64,000 nt of DNA from contig NC_081409.1 in assembly GCF_030272615.1 (NCBI RefSeq), forward strand, positions 912,825,840 through 912,889,839. The letters are read 5' to 3'. Each line of letters starts with the position of its first letter. Position 1 is the stretch's first letter. Shown piece after piece: positions 12,697-23,101 of the stretch. The notes beneath the pieces were generated by a model that was not told the DNA's origin, made no database searches, and was given only the letters and a program-made list of their open reading frames with translations. Source of the stretch: Cryptomeria japonica (lineage: Eukaryota; Streptophyta; Pinopsida; Cupressales; Cupressaceae). A program made the translations under genes and the position numbers.

Positions 12697-12830
12697 TGCA
12701 TGTGTCGTACGAACTAAAATCCTCTGTCGTACGAACAGAAATCCTCTGTCGTGAGAGAAGAAATCCTCTTTCGTACGAGCAGAAATCCTCTGTCGTGCGA
12801 AAATAAATTATCTGTCGTACGAGTAACTGA
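12697..12830. repeat. 22-bp minisatellite with palindromic core TCGTACGA
   Basis: About six units of 22 bp of the form ATCCTCTGTCGTACGAACAG lie in the L2 leader, about 140 bp after the PBS. The 8-base palindrome TCGTACGA is kept in several units and partly lost in others (GTCGTGAGAG, GTCGTGCGAA). Confidence 0.8.
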
Positions 12831-14980
12831 TTTGTCCTTTTTTTTCTATTTTTACTCGTTCAGTTCGGTGAGAATTGTCGTATGGCCAGGTGAGAATACT
12901 CGTACGAGTTACTATTTTGTCATATGAAAAATGGAGAGTTTTTGTTTAGGATTTTGCTTGAAATAAGGTTTGTGGAAGGTCAATATATATGGAATATAAC
13001 ATTAAAGTATAAGTGATATTCCATATATATTGTCAGGATGTTTAAGAGGGGTTTCGGACCTCTAGGAGTTATAATGCAAAATCTAGTTTTTGGAGGATCC
13101 TCCAAATTTCAGACTTAGTCAAATTTCAGGGCATTTCAGCATTAGGAGTGAAAAATTTGTAACCAAGATTTGAAATTAGGCTTGTGTAAGCCCACCAAGA
13201 GATTTGATATTTCACTAACTTTTTCTTCTTGCAGCTTTCTAACAATTTCTTGTAGGTTGGAGGAGTTAGATTAGGATTTGTTGAAAAACAAATTACTTTT
13301 CAGGGCTTTTCTTGAATTAAATTTTGATGATACTGACACTAACCCTGAATCATCTTCTGTCTGCCTGATATTTTCATAGCCTAACCAGTTTCTTGTAGGA
13401 TGCTTGTCAAAGAATTTATCAATCAAACATATGCCTGTCAAAGAATAAAAACAACATGACTACTGATACGCTGTTTTTGCAGGTTGCCTAAAGAGAGTCA
13501 ACCAAACATTATGTATTCTTTAATTTTTTAGGCACCTAACTTGCTATATGGTTAATGAACAAATCTGTCTTTTGTGTTTTCAGAAAAATATGAGAGGTAG
13601 GAGAGTATGCTCTTGTCTTTTATAGACAATCAGAAATCTAGACCCTCGAAGCTTTTTTCTAAGTTTTGAGATTTGTGTACCTTTAGTGGGCTTGTCACAG
13701 TGGGAAAAAGTAATCACCCTGTGAGAATGACCCAAGTGAGTACAGTTGGACCTGAGAATTCTAACTCACTATAATAAATAGGCCTCTGGTGATTAAAGTC
13801 TTAGAGGATGGGATTATTTGAGTTTTCTCTTTGAGATCTCTCATATCAAGCATTTTGTAGGGTCTCACGGTCTCAATCACGTTTACGTGACTACAACTTA
13901 TTTTGGTACCTTGTCGGACTATAGGCCTCAATCATGCTTGCATGACTTCAAGGGGTAATTTCAAATGGAATTCCTGACTAAGAACTATAAGATTAGAAGC
14001 TACTTGGTTCACCTCTGAAAGGTTGATAATCTTTGTGCAAGAGAGATAGTAGCTCTCCCAAGACACTTGCCATATTGTGCCCCCATTAGCATTTGGAGTT
14101 GGCTAATACGGCGTTGAGAATTCATTGCGTGAGACTCAACGGATGTATTTTGATTAGCTATTGGGTGTGTACCTAAGTTAGCAAGCAAAGGTTTTCTTCT
14201 CTAAGCCAACTTCCATAGGGTTAGCATGCTATGATTGGAGTGACTATTCATACTACGTGTTTTCTGTGTTTTCATCCCTCAAACTAAAAATGGAATACCA
14301 AAATTGGAGAAAACAACAAACAAAATCAGTGATCAAAACTCTGTATGTGTCACAAACTGGTATACCTTAGTTGTCAAAAACTCAGTCCACCTCTAAACTG
14401 GTCATCGTCAGTAATTGAAACATCAGTCCTTATCAAAAACTAGTAGTCGTCGGTCATTGAAATTCTATCTGTCAAAATCTCATCTCTATCTAATCCTCTG
14501 TCATTTAAATTCTTGATCTTGTCAGCCAAAACAGTCAAAGTTTCCCAAATCAGTCTACAACGAGCATAAAATTGGTTATCGTAATTCAAAGCATAAACAA
14601 TCTTGATAGTGTACCCCTGCCGTTGCGTTGCATGATTTTGTCAATCATCTTTAAGCTAGTTCAAACAACATCTTATCAAACCTAAGTTAACTTAGATAAC
14701 ATCTTACACATGATAGATCATTCCTGAAACTAGACCAGATCTTAGTTACTTCACTCAATCACTACATTAAATGAACAACTAGCTCCAATTTGATCTTGAC
14801 TTCTGCAACACATCTAGCTCTTGGTCCTGTCGGTTGTAAATTCCTGTCCAAACCATAAGCTCTTCTAAAAAAGTTTTGACAAAAGTAAGAAGCCCATGGC
14901 TGCTTTAGCTCAACAAATTCAATATCTCAAGAGATATATATATATATATATATGGCATTCAAGCTCAATGAAAAGATTCA
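12831..14980. other. Non-coding leader of L2
   Basis: No recognisable protein. Degenerate phrases such as TGTCAAAAACTC, GTCGGTCATTGAAATTC and CTGTCAAAATCTC recur around 14370-14530. A (TA)n run lies at about 14935-14953 just before the gag-like frame. A recognisable gypsy gag start is missing, so the 5' part of gag may have been lost. Confidence 0.6.
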
Positions 14981-15402
14981 ATGACACCTTTTGAGATAAA
15001 ACTTCATGATATTAAGAACACTAGACTTCAAGAAATTCTAAAACAATTACATAAGATGGAGCAAGAAATAATTGACAATCAAAGACCAAATCTTATACAA
15101 GATCACAAAACACCTTCACCAAGACAAAAAGACATATATTCCCTAGATAGACAGTTTACACCTTTGGGGCAATCTATTGAGTTAGCTTTGGAAGAGCTTC
15201 TTAAGAACAATCTTATCATATTGCCTAAAAAGATCACATGGGGACGTGCAGTTTTGAGTAGTTACCGTGCATATCATAGGCATAACAAGCATAAGACTTC
15301 AATGTGTATGGAATTAAAACATAAGATTCAAGATCTCCTTGATGATGGTGTCATTGAAATTGAAGATCATAATGACTCACCAAAAGAAAAAGAAGGAAAT
15401 AC
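14981..15402 (+). pseudogene. L2 gag-like fragment (upstream half)
   Basis: Encodes FTPLGQSIELALEELLKNN, then RAYHRHNKHKTSMCMELKHK and IQDLLDDGVIEIEDH. This matches the C-terminal gag region of Tat/LARD-like gypsy elements, where a CxxHxxxxHxxxxC knuckle is followed by LKHKIQDLID. The first Cys is Arg here, so metal binding is doubtful. The frame is cut at 15402 by the 5' LTR of copia C3 and appears to resume at 22583. Confidence 0.75.
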
Positions 15403-16932
15403 TGTTGGCATTTGGCATTATAACAAACAAGGAGAGATTGTTGGCATTTCAATAAGGATATTGAGAAGGTTATTGATGATTATGGATATAACTGATTAAG
15501 GATATTTACTGTCTTAATATTATTATTTTGTCATTGATGTCAAGAAATTGATTTTCTAATTCAGTATGATGTTGCCATATCTTAAGAAGTATGATTTGAT
15601 GAGTATAAAGATGTCGGTAAAAGACACAGAAAGAATATGATGAATAAGGGGAAGGAATAAGTTATTCAATGGCCAACTATTACCGAGTTAGACAATGATG
15701 AGATCATGATGTTTAGATTGTTTTGATATCATACATATGTTATTGATTGTAAGGTTAATACTACACTATGTTACCGAGCAAAGAACCTAGTCGGTAAACC
15801 CTAAGGAATCTAGTCGGTAAACCCTAAGGTTATCACTATCGGTTAATGAAGGCAGAATGTCTACCGAGTGAAGTTTAGTATTTACCGAGTTGCAACCGAG
15901 TAATAACAGAATGCATTAAATGATTACATGCATTATTTAATGAAGGAAGCTGATGAGCTGGCTATGATTAAATGATTGGTATGCCGTGAATGAAGTTTGT
16001 TAAAGAATCTATGGCAAAGGAAAATTGGCAGGAAGATATACATCTCAAATTGAACCGCAATACCCTAGAACAATTTCCAAGAAATGTATGCAAGTTCCTA
16101 GGCGGGGTAAAACATTTTCAGATCAAAGGATACATTGAACCTAGTCAAGTTTGAAGATCTGATAGCTATGATTGATCATGGGAAATATGATCAAGGAGAT
16201 TAAGTGGTTAGCTATTGTTTATAAATAAGGAACTGTTGATAAACAATTTATGCGGGCAAGTGTATGCACAGGGATGCTACATAGTGATTACCGAGCACAG
16301 AAGCTTGAAGACCTGTTTTGAATAACAAAATATAGAGCCCAACAGATGGAAAAGATTAGTTCTATGTCTATATTGTATTGAGCAAATAAGAAACTGCTTT
16401 AACATTTTAGATGTGAAGTTGTAGATAGACTTTATTACTGTTATTTTGTAAAGTGACAGAAAATCTCTTAACCAAGTGGACTTAACAGTCTTATTTGTAA
16501 AACCCTCTAGCAAGGTGACATTCTGATTGAGTGTTTGAAATCCTTTAACAAGGTCACTTCTAACAAGGTGAAGATCCTAACAGATCTGAGGGTAATCCCT
16601 TAACCGGGTCACATCTAGCAATGTGTTTGTAATCTTTAACAGGATTTGCTTTTAACCGAGCATACTCTAGAAGAGTATATTTCTTAGTGGGTCCAAAATC
16701 CCACAGTGGTTTTTCCCTATTTGGGTTTCCACATTAAATCTGGTGTTATGAGTGTTATGATGTTTATATGCTTTTGAGTTTGCATGTTTAGCAGTTTTGG
16801 TTATATTACTGATGTATAGGTTACCGAGGTTGAATCTGATGTTTTTATGGAAGATTAAGTTTGTATGATTCACCCCCCCTCTCATCTTATTAGTTTGGCA
16901 TCTGTACTTAGCATTAAGTATCAGAACTATCA
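15403..16932 (+). repeat. 5' LTR of C3
   Basis: Starts TGTTGGCATTTGGC, ends ACTATCA. A second TGTTGGCATTT preceded by a purine run occurs about 33 bp inside; both LTR copies have it, so it is part of the LTR. TATA box at 16218-16227 (TTTATAAATA). The run ATTCACCCCCCCTCTCAT near 16869 resembles the C-rich motif near the 3' end of other copia LTRs in this window. A 22-bp phrase (CTAGTCGGTAAACCCTAAGG) is tandemly doubled here but single in the 3' LTR. Confidence 0.9.
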
Positions 16933-16934
16933 AT

Positions 16935-16946
16935 TGGTATCAGATC
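16935..16946 (+). other. Primer-binding site, initiator tRNA-Met type (C3)
   Basis: TGGTATCAGATC, two bases after the LTR end; ten bases match the standard initiator-Met PBS and the end differs (GC to TC). Confidence 0.85.
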
Positions 16947-16997
16947 CTTGTACTCCAGAAGAAAAAGTTTAAAGGTACTTGAGGCAAAGATCCAAAG

Positions 16998-17980
16998 ATG
17001 TATAAGAGGGATGCACCAAAGCTGAACAAGTCAAGTTTCTCTACATGGCAGAAAAGGATGAAGCTGCACCTATCAGGAGTTGGAGAATATGTTGTATATT
17101 ATTTGTAGAATGATTTCATCACACCGAGCACCTATCCATTGACAATGGAAGAGATAAAGGCAAAGCAAGAACATATTCAAGCAATGATTGAAATAACATC
17201 TGCATTGACCGATTTAAAGTTTAATGATCTAGAAGGCTGCAATGATGCAAAGGCAATGTGGGACAATCTCATATTTGTGTATAGTGGAGATGAACATGTT
17301 CAAAGAGAAAAAGTGGATAGTCTAAGAGGACAACTTGAATCTATGAGGATGAATGAAGGTGAGAACATAACCCAGTACAGTAGAAGACTAAAGGAGATTG
17401 TCAATCAAATCAAAGGAGTAGGTGGAACTATTGAAGAAAAGGATATAACAAGTAAGTTGTTAAGAACCCTTCTACAAGATTATGCAATCCGAGTCTCTGC
17501 AATCAATGAATTGAGGTTTGTACCCAATATGCCAGTTTCTTTAGATGCTACTATTGGTAAGCTACATGCATTTGAGTTAAGTAACTTTGATAATAGTGGG
17601 TCATCGATAAATAAAGTTGAGTCTGCATTTAATTCTTTTCATCTTGACGAACCTAATGATTACAATGAAAGAAAGTATAAGTACTCTGAAGGAGATCACA
17701 GTGGAGCAAGTGAAAGATTTCACAAGAACATGGAGGAAGTACACAAACTGTATGAGGAAATCAGAAAATAAGAAGAGTTTGAAGCACTATTAGCCAGAAG
17801 GTTACCGAGAGGCAAAGGTAAGTATAAAGGAAAACTACCTTTGAAATGTTTCAATTGTGATAAGATAAGACATATGGCTTCTAATTGTCTTGACAAAGAT
17901 TCTACTAAAAAGAGAGATTACCAAGATGATAGACAGAAAGATAATCATTACAGAGGACATCGAGACTTCAGAAGAAGAGA
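16998..17980 (+). pseudogene. C3 gag and nucleocapsid
   Basis: ATG at 16998 (MYKRDAPKLNKSSFSTWQKR) starts a copia gag of the UBN2 type (DAKAMWDNLIFVYSGDEHVQ, LRGQLESMRMNEGENITQY). A CCHC knuckle (CFNCDKIRHMASNC, about 17847-17888) is complete. In-frame stops at 17106-17108 (TAG, family Trp) and 17769-17771 (TAA, likely CAA) break it. Both fit single C-to-T or G-to-A changes. Confidence 0.9.
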
Positions 17981-18512
17981 TAGAAAGACATGCTTAATAG
18001 CCGATGAGGAATCCAATGATGATAAATCAGATGAAACTGATACAGAGGAAGTAGTTTATGTGGCTATCAAAGATGGATCAGATGAAGAAAGGTATGAAGA
18101 AAAAACCCTAATATCTCACATAAATACTAATGAATCTTGGATCATAAACAGTGGATGTTCACATCACATGACAGGTGATAAACACAAGTTTGTTATGTTA
18201 GAAGACTATGATGGAGGCTATGTAAGATTTGGTAATGATGCACCATGTCTGGTAAAAGGTAAAGGATCCATAACACTTCTTGACAATGCAAAGTGCAATA
18301 ATGTTTATTGGGTTGAAGGTTTGAAATATAATTTGTTGAGTGTAGCACAACTAAACAATACAGGATACCGAATAGAATTTCAGAAAGGAATTGTCAAAGT
18401 TCATGACAAGCATGGAAAGTTATCTGCTACCGGGACACAAACAAAAGGTAACACATTTCACCTTGACTCAACTCGGAATAAATGTTTGTATGCAAAGATA
18501 GATGATACCTAG
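17981..18512 (+). pseudogene. C3 protease with altered active site
   Basis: An acidic linker (DDKSDETDTEEVVYVAIKDG) leads into the copia protease, which processes the polyprotein. The active-site block reads WIINSGCSHHMTGDK: the catalytic Asp of DSG is Asn, so the enzyme would be inactive. The GAG-pre-integrase part follows (YWVEGLKYNLLSVAQL). TAG at 18510-18512 stands before LWHKR, where the family has Trp. Confidence 0.88.
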
Positions 18513-19400
18513 TTATGGCATAAAAGGTTTTGTCATGTAAATTTTGATAATCTGATCAAAATAAGCAAGAAGCACCGAGTAAGAGGTCTACCGAGTTTGG
18601 AAAAACCTAAGAATGCTATGTGCTAAGGATGCCAGATGGGTAAAATGACAAGATCAAGCTTTACAAGTAAGTCTTACACTTCTAAGGGAATTTTAGATCT
18701 TGTGCACACTGATCTTTGTGGTCCTATGAAAGTTCAAAGTTATTATGCTGATAAATATTTCATATTATTTGTGGATGATTACTCAAGGATGATGTCAGTA
18801 ATGTTTTTAAAAGACAAATCAGAAGCTTTTCAAATGTTTAAATGGTACAAGGCAAGAGTTGAAAATGAAACAGGAAGACAACTGAAATGTCTTAGATCAG
18901 ATAGAGGAGGAGAGTTCACATTTGATGAGTTCAACTTACTCTGCAATGATCATGGTATAAAAAGACAAGTATCTGCACCGAGAACTCCATAACAAAATGG
19001 AATTGCTGAGAGAAGAAATAGATCTATTGTGGATTGTGCCAGAACCCTGATGATTTAAAAGAAAGTGCCACAAACATTTTGGAGAGAAGCAATAAGCACA
19101 GTAGTTTACACCCTGAACTGAGTACAATTGAAGAAAGGAACTTTGAAGACACCATATGAAATCTGGTATGACAAGAAACCTAATGTAAGTTATTTCAAAA
19201 TCTTTGGAAGTAGATGCTATGTGCACAAAGATGATACAAATGGCAAGTTTGATCAGAAAAGTAAAGAAGGAACATTTCTTGGTTATTCTTCTAGAAGTAA
19301 AGCATTTAAATGTCTAATCAAATCATCTAACAAAATAGTAGAAAGTGCAAATGTGAAAATTGATGAATTTGTAGAAAGAAATGATGAAGGAAACTCCAAG
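18513..19400 (+). pseudogene. C3 integrase
   Basis: Contains the pre-integrase LWHKRFCHVNFDNL and the DDE core: HTDLCGP, LRSDRGGEF and QNGIAERRN all keep their acidic residues. Stops at 18624-18626, 18990-18992 and 19056-19058 (TAA for likely CAA) and at 19119-19121 (TGA for likely CGA) break the frame. The copia C-terminal integrase motif KTPYEIWYDKKPNVSYFKIF follows. Integrase would insert element cDNA into nuclear DNA. Confidence 0.9.
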
Positions 19401-20519
19401 GAACCAGAAGATTATGATGAATTTGTCTATGTTCAACCGACAAGTCTTACTGAGAAAACTGCAGAAGGAAATGAAGAAAATATTCAGTTACCAAGTGATG
19501 AAGAAGATCATACAGAGCCTACCAAGCCTGTATTAGCCAAGTATGTCAAAAAACATCATGCATCAAGTCATATTATAGGAGATAAGGATGATTCAGTGAT
19601 GACAAGGAACAAACTGAGACAGAACACATGTCTAATATCTGAATTTGAACCAAGAATAGTGAAAGAGGCATTTAACAGTGAAGATTGGATAAATGCTATG
19701 ACAGAAGAGATTGATCAAATCAAGAAGAATGACACATGGACATTGGTCCCAAGACCGAAAGACAAAAATGTAATCGGTACAAAGTGGATTTTCAGAAACA
19801 AGCTAAATGAAAAAGGTGAGTTCATTCGAAATAAAGCAAGACTAGTTTGGAAAGGTTAGGCTCAAGAAGAAGGAATTGATTATGGTGAAACTTTTGCACC
19901 TGTGGCTAGACTTGAAGGAGTAAGAACATTGTTGGCATATGCTACTTTCAAAAATTTCAAGGTATATCAAATGGATGTCAAATCTGCATTTTTGAATGGT
20001 ATATTAGAAGAAGAAGTTTTTATTGAACAACCTGAAGGATTTGTTGAAGACAAGAATAAAGATCAAGTATGTAAATTGAACAAAGCCTTATATGGCCTGA
20101 AACAAGCACCTAGAGCATGGTATGAAAGATTTCACTCTTATCTAATCAAGATTGGTTTTATAAGGACAAGTGAAAACAACAATATGTACATGAAGAATGA
20201 TGAAAATGGATTACTGATCTCAACCATATTTGTTGATGATATTATCTTTTGTGGATATGACTCTTTATGCAAGAACTTTGGAAATGAAATGAGCAAAGAA
20301 TTTGAGATGTCATTAATCGGTGAGATAAAGTATTTTATACGTTTACAGATACTGCAAATGAAAAATGAGATTTTCATTACTCAATCCAAGTACATAAAGG
20401 AAATCTTGAAGAAATTTGAAATGGAGGATTCAAAACCAGTAAGTACTCCTATGACTACCAACTGTAAACTATCAAAGAATGATGAATTTGCATCCGTTGA
20501 TGAGACACTTTACTGATCC
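19401..20519 (+). pseudogene. C3 reverse transcriptase
   Basis: Starts with the copia RT lead (WINAMTEEIDQIKKNDTWTL, GTKWIFRNKLNEKGEFIRNK) and keeps the palm motifs [27 protein letters not shown] and FVDDI (two catalytic Asp). Stops: TAG at 19857-19859 after KG (family Tyr, a transversion) and TGA at 20514-20516 (likely CGA). Otherwise open and well conserved. Confidence 0.93.
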
Positions 20520-21182
20520 ATGATTGGAAAGCTACAATATGTTGTTCATAGTAGACCAGACATAGCACATGTAGTAGGTATAGTTGCAAGATTCTCTGCA
20601 GATCCTAAGGAATCACACATGACAACAATCAAGAGAATTTTTAGATACTTGAAAGGCACTGAGGATTATGGATTAATATATCAAAAAGGAAATGACTTTG
20701 ATTTAAAAGTTTATATTGATGCTGATTGGGCAGGCAACATTGATGACAGGAAACGCACAAGTGGAGGAGCTTTCTTTTTAGGAGAAAGACTAGTGAGTTG
20801 GCTTAGCAAGAAACAAGGATGTGTTTCACAGTCAACAATAGAAGCTGAATACGTTGCTGCAACATTGAATTGTACCAACATAGCATGGATCAAACAACTA
20901 TTGGAAGGTATAAATGAGAAAGTTACGAAGCCAGTAACTATATTATGTGACAATACTAGTGCCATTAACATTTCAAAGAATCCTGTTATGCACTCTAAGA
21001 CAAAGCACATCTCTATCAAATATCATTATCTTAGAGAAGAAGCTCAAGAGAAGAAAGTGGTGTTGGAGTATGTTAGCACAAAGGAACAAATAGCAGATAT
21101 CTTCACCAAGCCACTACCAAGGGACACTTTTGAGTATCTCAGAAGTAAGTTAGGGGTCCTACCGCTATCTTCTACTCACTGA
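20520..21182 (+). pseudogene. C3 RNase H and polyprotein end
   Basis: RNase H signature blocks are intact: YIDADWAGNIDDRKRTSG, STIEAEYVA, ILCDNTSAI and KHISIKYHYLRE. It ends with the copia tail IADIFTKPLPRDTFEYLRSK and a TGA at 21180-21182. In life this is the C-terminal part of pol that removes RNA from the RNA:DNA hybrid. Confidence 0.93.
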
Positions 21183-21598
21183 CCGAGTTCGGTGAAAGCA
21201 TCAATTCAATGACTCTACAAAATATCTTTTAGGAGTTGATGTTGATTTACACAATTTAGGATGTTTTCTAAAGGTGTGCAAGAAATGATACAGGAAACAA
21301 TACAGGGAACAAGAATTGAAGACAAAATGCTCTGACCGAGACTAAATTGACACACAATAGTAGGAAATCACTTCATACAGGAAGAAATTATGTTTTAGTT
21401 CTTTACTTTTTGGCATTGTTGTCGAAGGGGGAGAAGACTGAAGAAAAGCAAGACTGAAGAGAAAAGAGGAGAAGACTAATGTATGGGGGAGAATTCTGAT
21501 GACAGGGGAAGAGTATTTCAGCATTTCAGAATCTCATAGCAATCCGAATCAATAAGGTCAAATCAATTGGTTTTGCCATCAATGCCAAAGGGGGAGAT
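21183..21598 (+). other. C3 3' non-coding tail and polypurine tract
   Basis: About 400 bp after the stop, with several purine runs of the form AAGGGGGAGA. The last, at 21586-21598 (CAAAGGGGGAGAT), abuts the 3' LTR and is the polypurine tract that primes plus-strand synthesis. Confidence 0.85.
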
Positions 21599-22588
21599 TG
21601 TTGGCATTTAGCATTATAACAGACAAGGAGAGATTGTTGGCATTTCAATATGGATATTGAGAAGGTTGTTGATGATTATGGATATAACTAATTAAGGATA
21701 TTTACTGTCTTAATATTTTTATTTTGTTAATGATGGCAAAAAATTGATTTTCTAATTCAGTATGATGTTGCCATATCTTAAGAAGTATGATTTGATGAGT
21801 ATAAAGATGTCGGTAAAAGACACAGAAATAATATGATGAATACGGGGAAGGAATAAGTTATTCAATGGGCAACTATTACTGAGTTAGACAATGATGAGAT
21901 CATGATGTTTAGATTGTTTTGATATCATACATATGTTATTGATTGTAAGGTTAATACTACACTATATTACCGAGCAAAGAACCTAGTCGGTAAACCCTAA
22001 GGTTATCACTATTGGTTAATGAAGGAAGAATGTCTACCGAGTGAAGTTTAGTATTTACTAAGTTGCAATCGAGTAATAACAGAATGCATTAAATGATTAC
22101 ATGCATTATTTAATGAAGGAAGCTGATGAGTTGGCTATGATTAAATGATTGGTATGTCGTGAATGAAGTTTGTTAAAGAATCTATGGCAAAGGAAAATCG
22201 ACAGGAAGATATACAACTCATATTGAACCGCAATATCCTAGCACAAGTTCCAAGAAATGTATGCAAGTTCTTAGGTGGGGTAAAATGTTTTCAGATCGAA
22301 GGATACATTGAACCTGGTCAAGTTTGAATATTTGATGGCTATGATTGATCATGGGAAATGTGATCAAGGAGATTAAGTGGTTAGCTATTGTTTATAAATA
22401 AGGAACTGTTGATAAACAATGTATGCAGGCAAGTGTATGCACAGGGATGCTACATAGTGATTATCGAGCATAGAAGCTTGAAGACCTATTTTGAATAACA
22501 GAGTATAGAGCCCAACAGATAGACAAGATTAGTTCTATGTCTATATTGTATTGAGAAAATAAGAATCTTCTTTAGCATTTTAGATCTC
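21599..22588 (+). repeat. 3' LTR of C3, truncated
   Basis: Matches 15403-16410 of the 5' LTR, including the TATA box at 22393-22400, and stops abruptly after TTTTAGAT at about 22588. The last 540 bp or so are absent and L2 coding sequence follows at once. A deletion after insertion is the simplest reading. Confidence 0.88.
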
Positions 22589-23101
22589 CACAAGAAAGAA
22601 CCCCTCCATATTAAAGAAAGTTTTAAAGGTCATGGCCTCAGGGAAATTTCTCAAGATGTTGGTATCTCTCATAAATCCTACATTTCTCCGATTAAATCCA
22701 AATATATGCTTTCCCCATCATCGCTTCCATCCATTCTAGGTCCCTATATTCCTCCATCCCTTATGCAGGATCAACAAAGGCACGCATCTATGAGTACCTT
22801 CCATCCATCTAAAAGACCTCCATATCATTCCTATCTATCCACACATTCTTTTCTCCCTCCAAGCAATTTGGATGCCGAGCATAAAAGTCATAAATCAAGC
22901 AATCCACATGTATTCAAGAATCAACATGTCCCATCTAATCGACATGTGAAAACAAAGCAAAATATGATCCAAAAAGAAAAAGAAAAATACAAAACGCCAC
23001 AAAGGCCCATAAAAAAAAAAGAAAAGTCAAAAGTTATATGGGTTCCTAAGGCACTTGTACAAGAAATGCACTTTAAGGAACTACAAAGGGATAAAAAATA
23101 A
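22583..23101 (+). pseudogene. L2 gag-like fragment (downstream half), Pro/Ser/Lys-rich
   Basis: An open frame runs from the C3 truncation point (DLHKKEPLHIKESFKGHG) to a stop at 23099-23101, about 170 codons. It is rich in Pro, Ser, His and Lys and ends in a basic stretch (KKKEKSKVIWVPKAL). No domain is recognised. Because it is open right up to the C3 edge and follows the gag remnant at 14981-15402, I read it as the same L2 gene after the insertion; the join cannot be proven. Open stretches at 23055-23378 are further Pro/Ser-rich sequence. Confidence 0.5.

Larger units (their letters stand above)
15403..22588 (+). mobile_element. C3: Ty1/copia element nested in L2, 7.2 kb
   Basis: Full copia order gag-NC-PR-INT-RT-RNaseH between a 1530-bp 5' LTR (15403-16932) and a 3' LTR that matches its first two thirds (21599-22588) and then stops. 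The 3' end is therefore deleted by about 540 bp and no TSD can be shown. PBS and PPT are in place. The coding frame carries at least nine premature stops, so the copy is dead. Confidence 0.92.
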
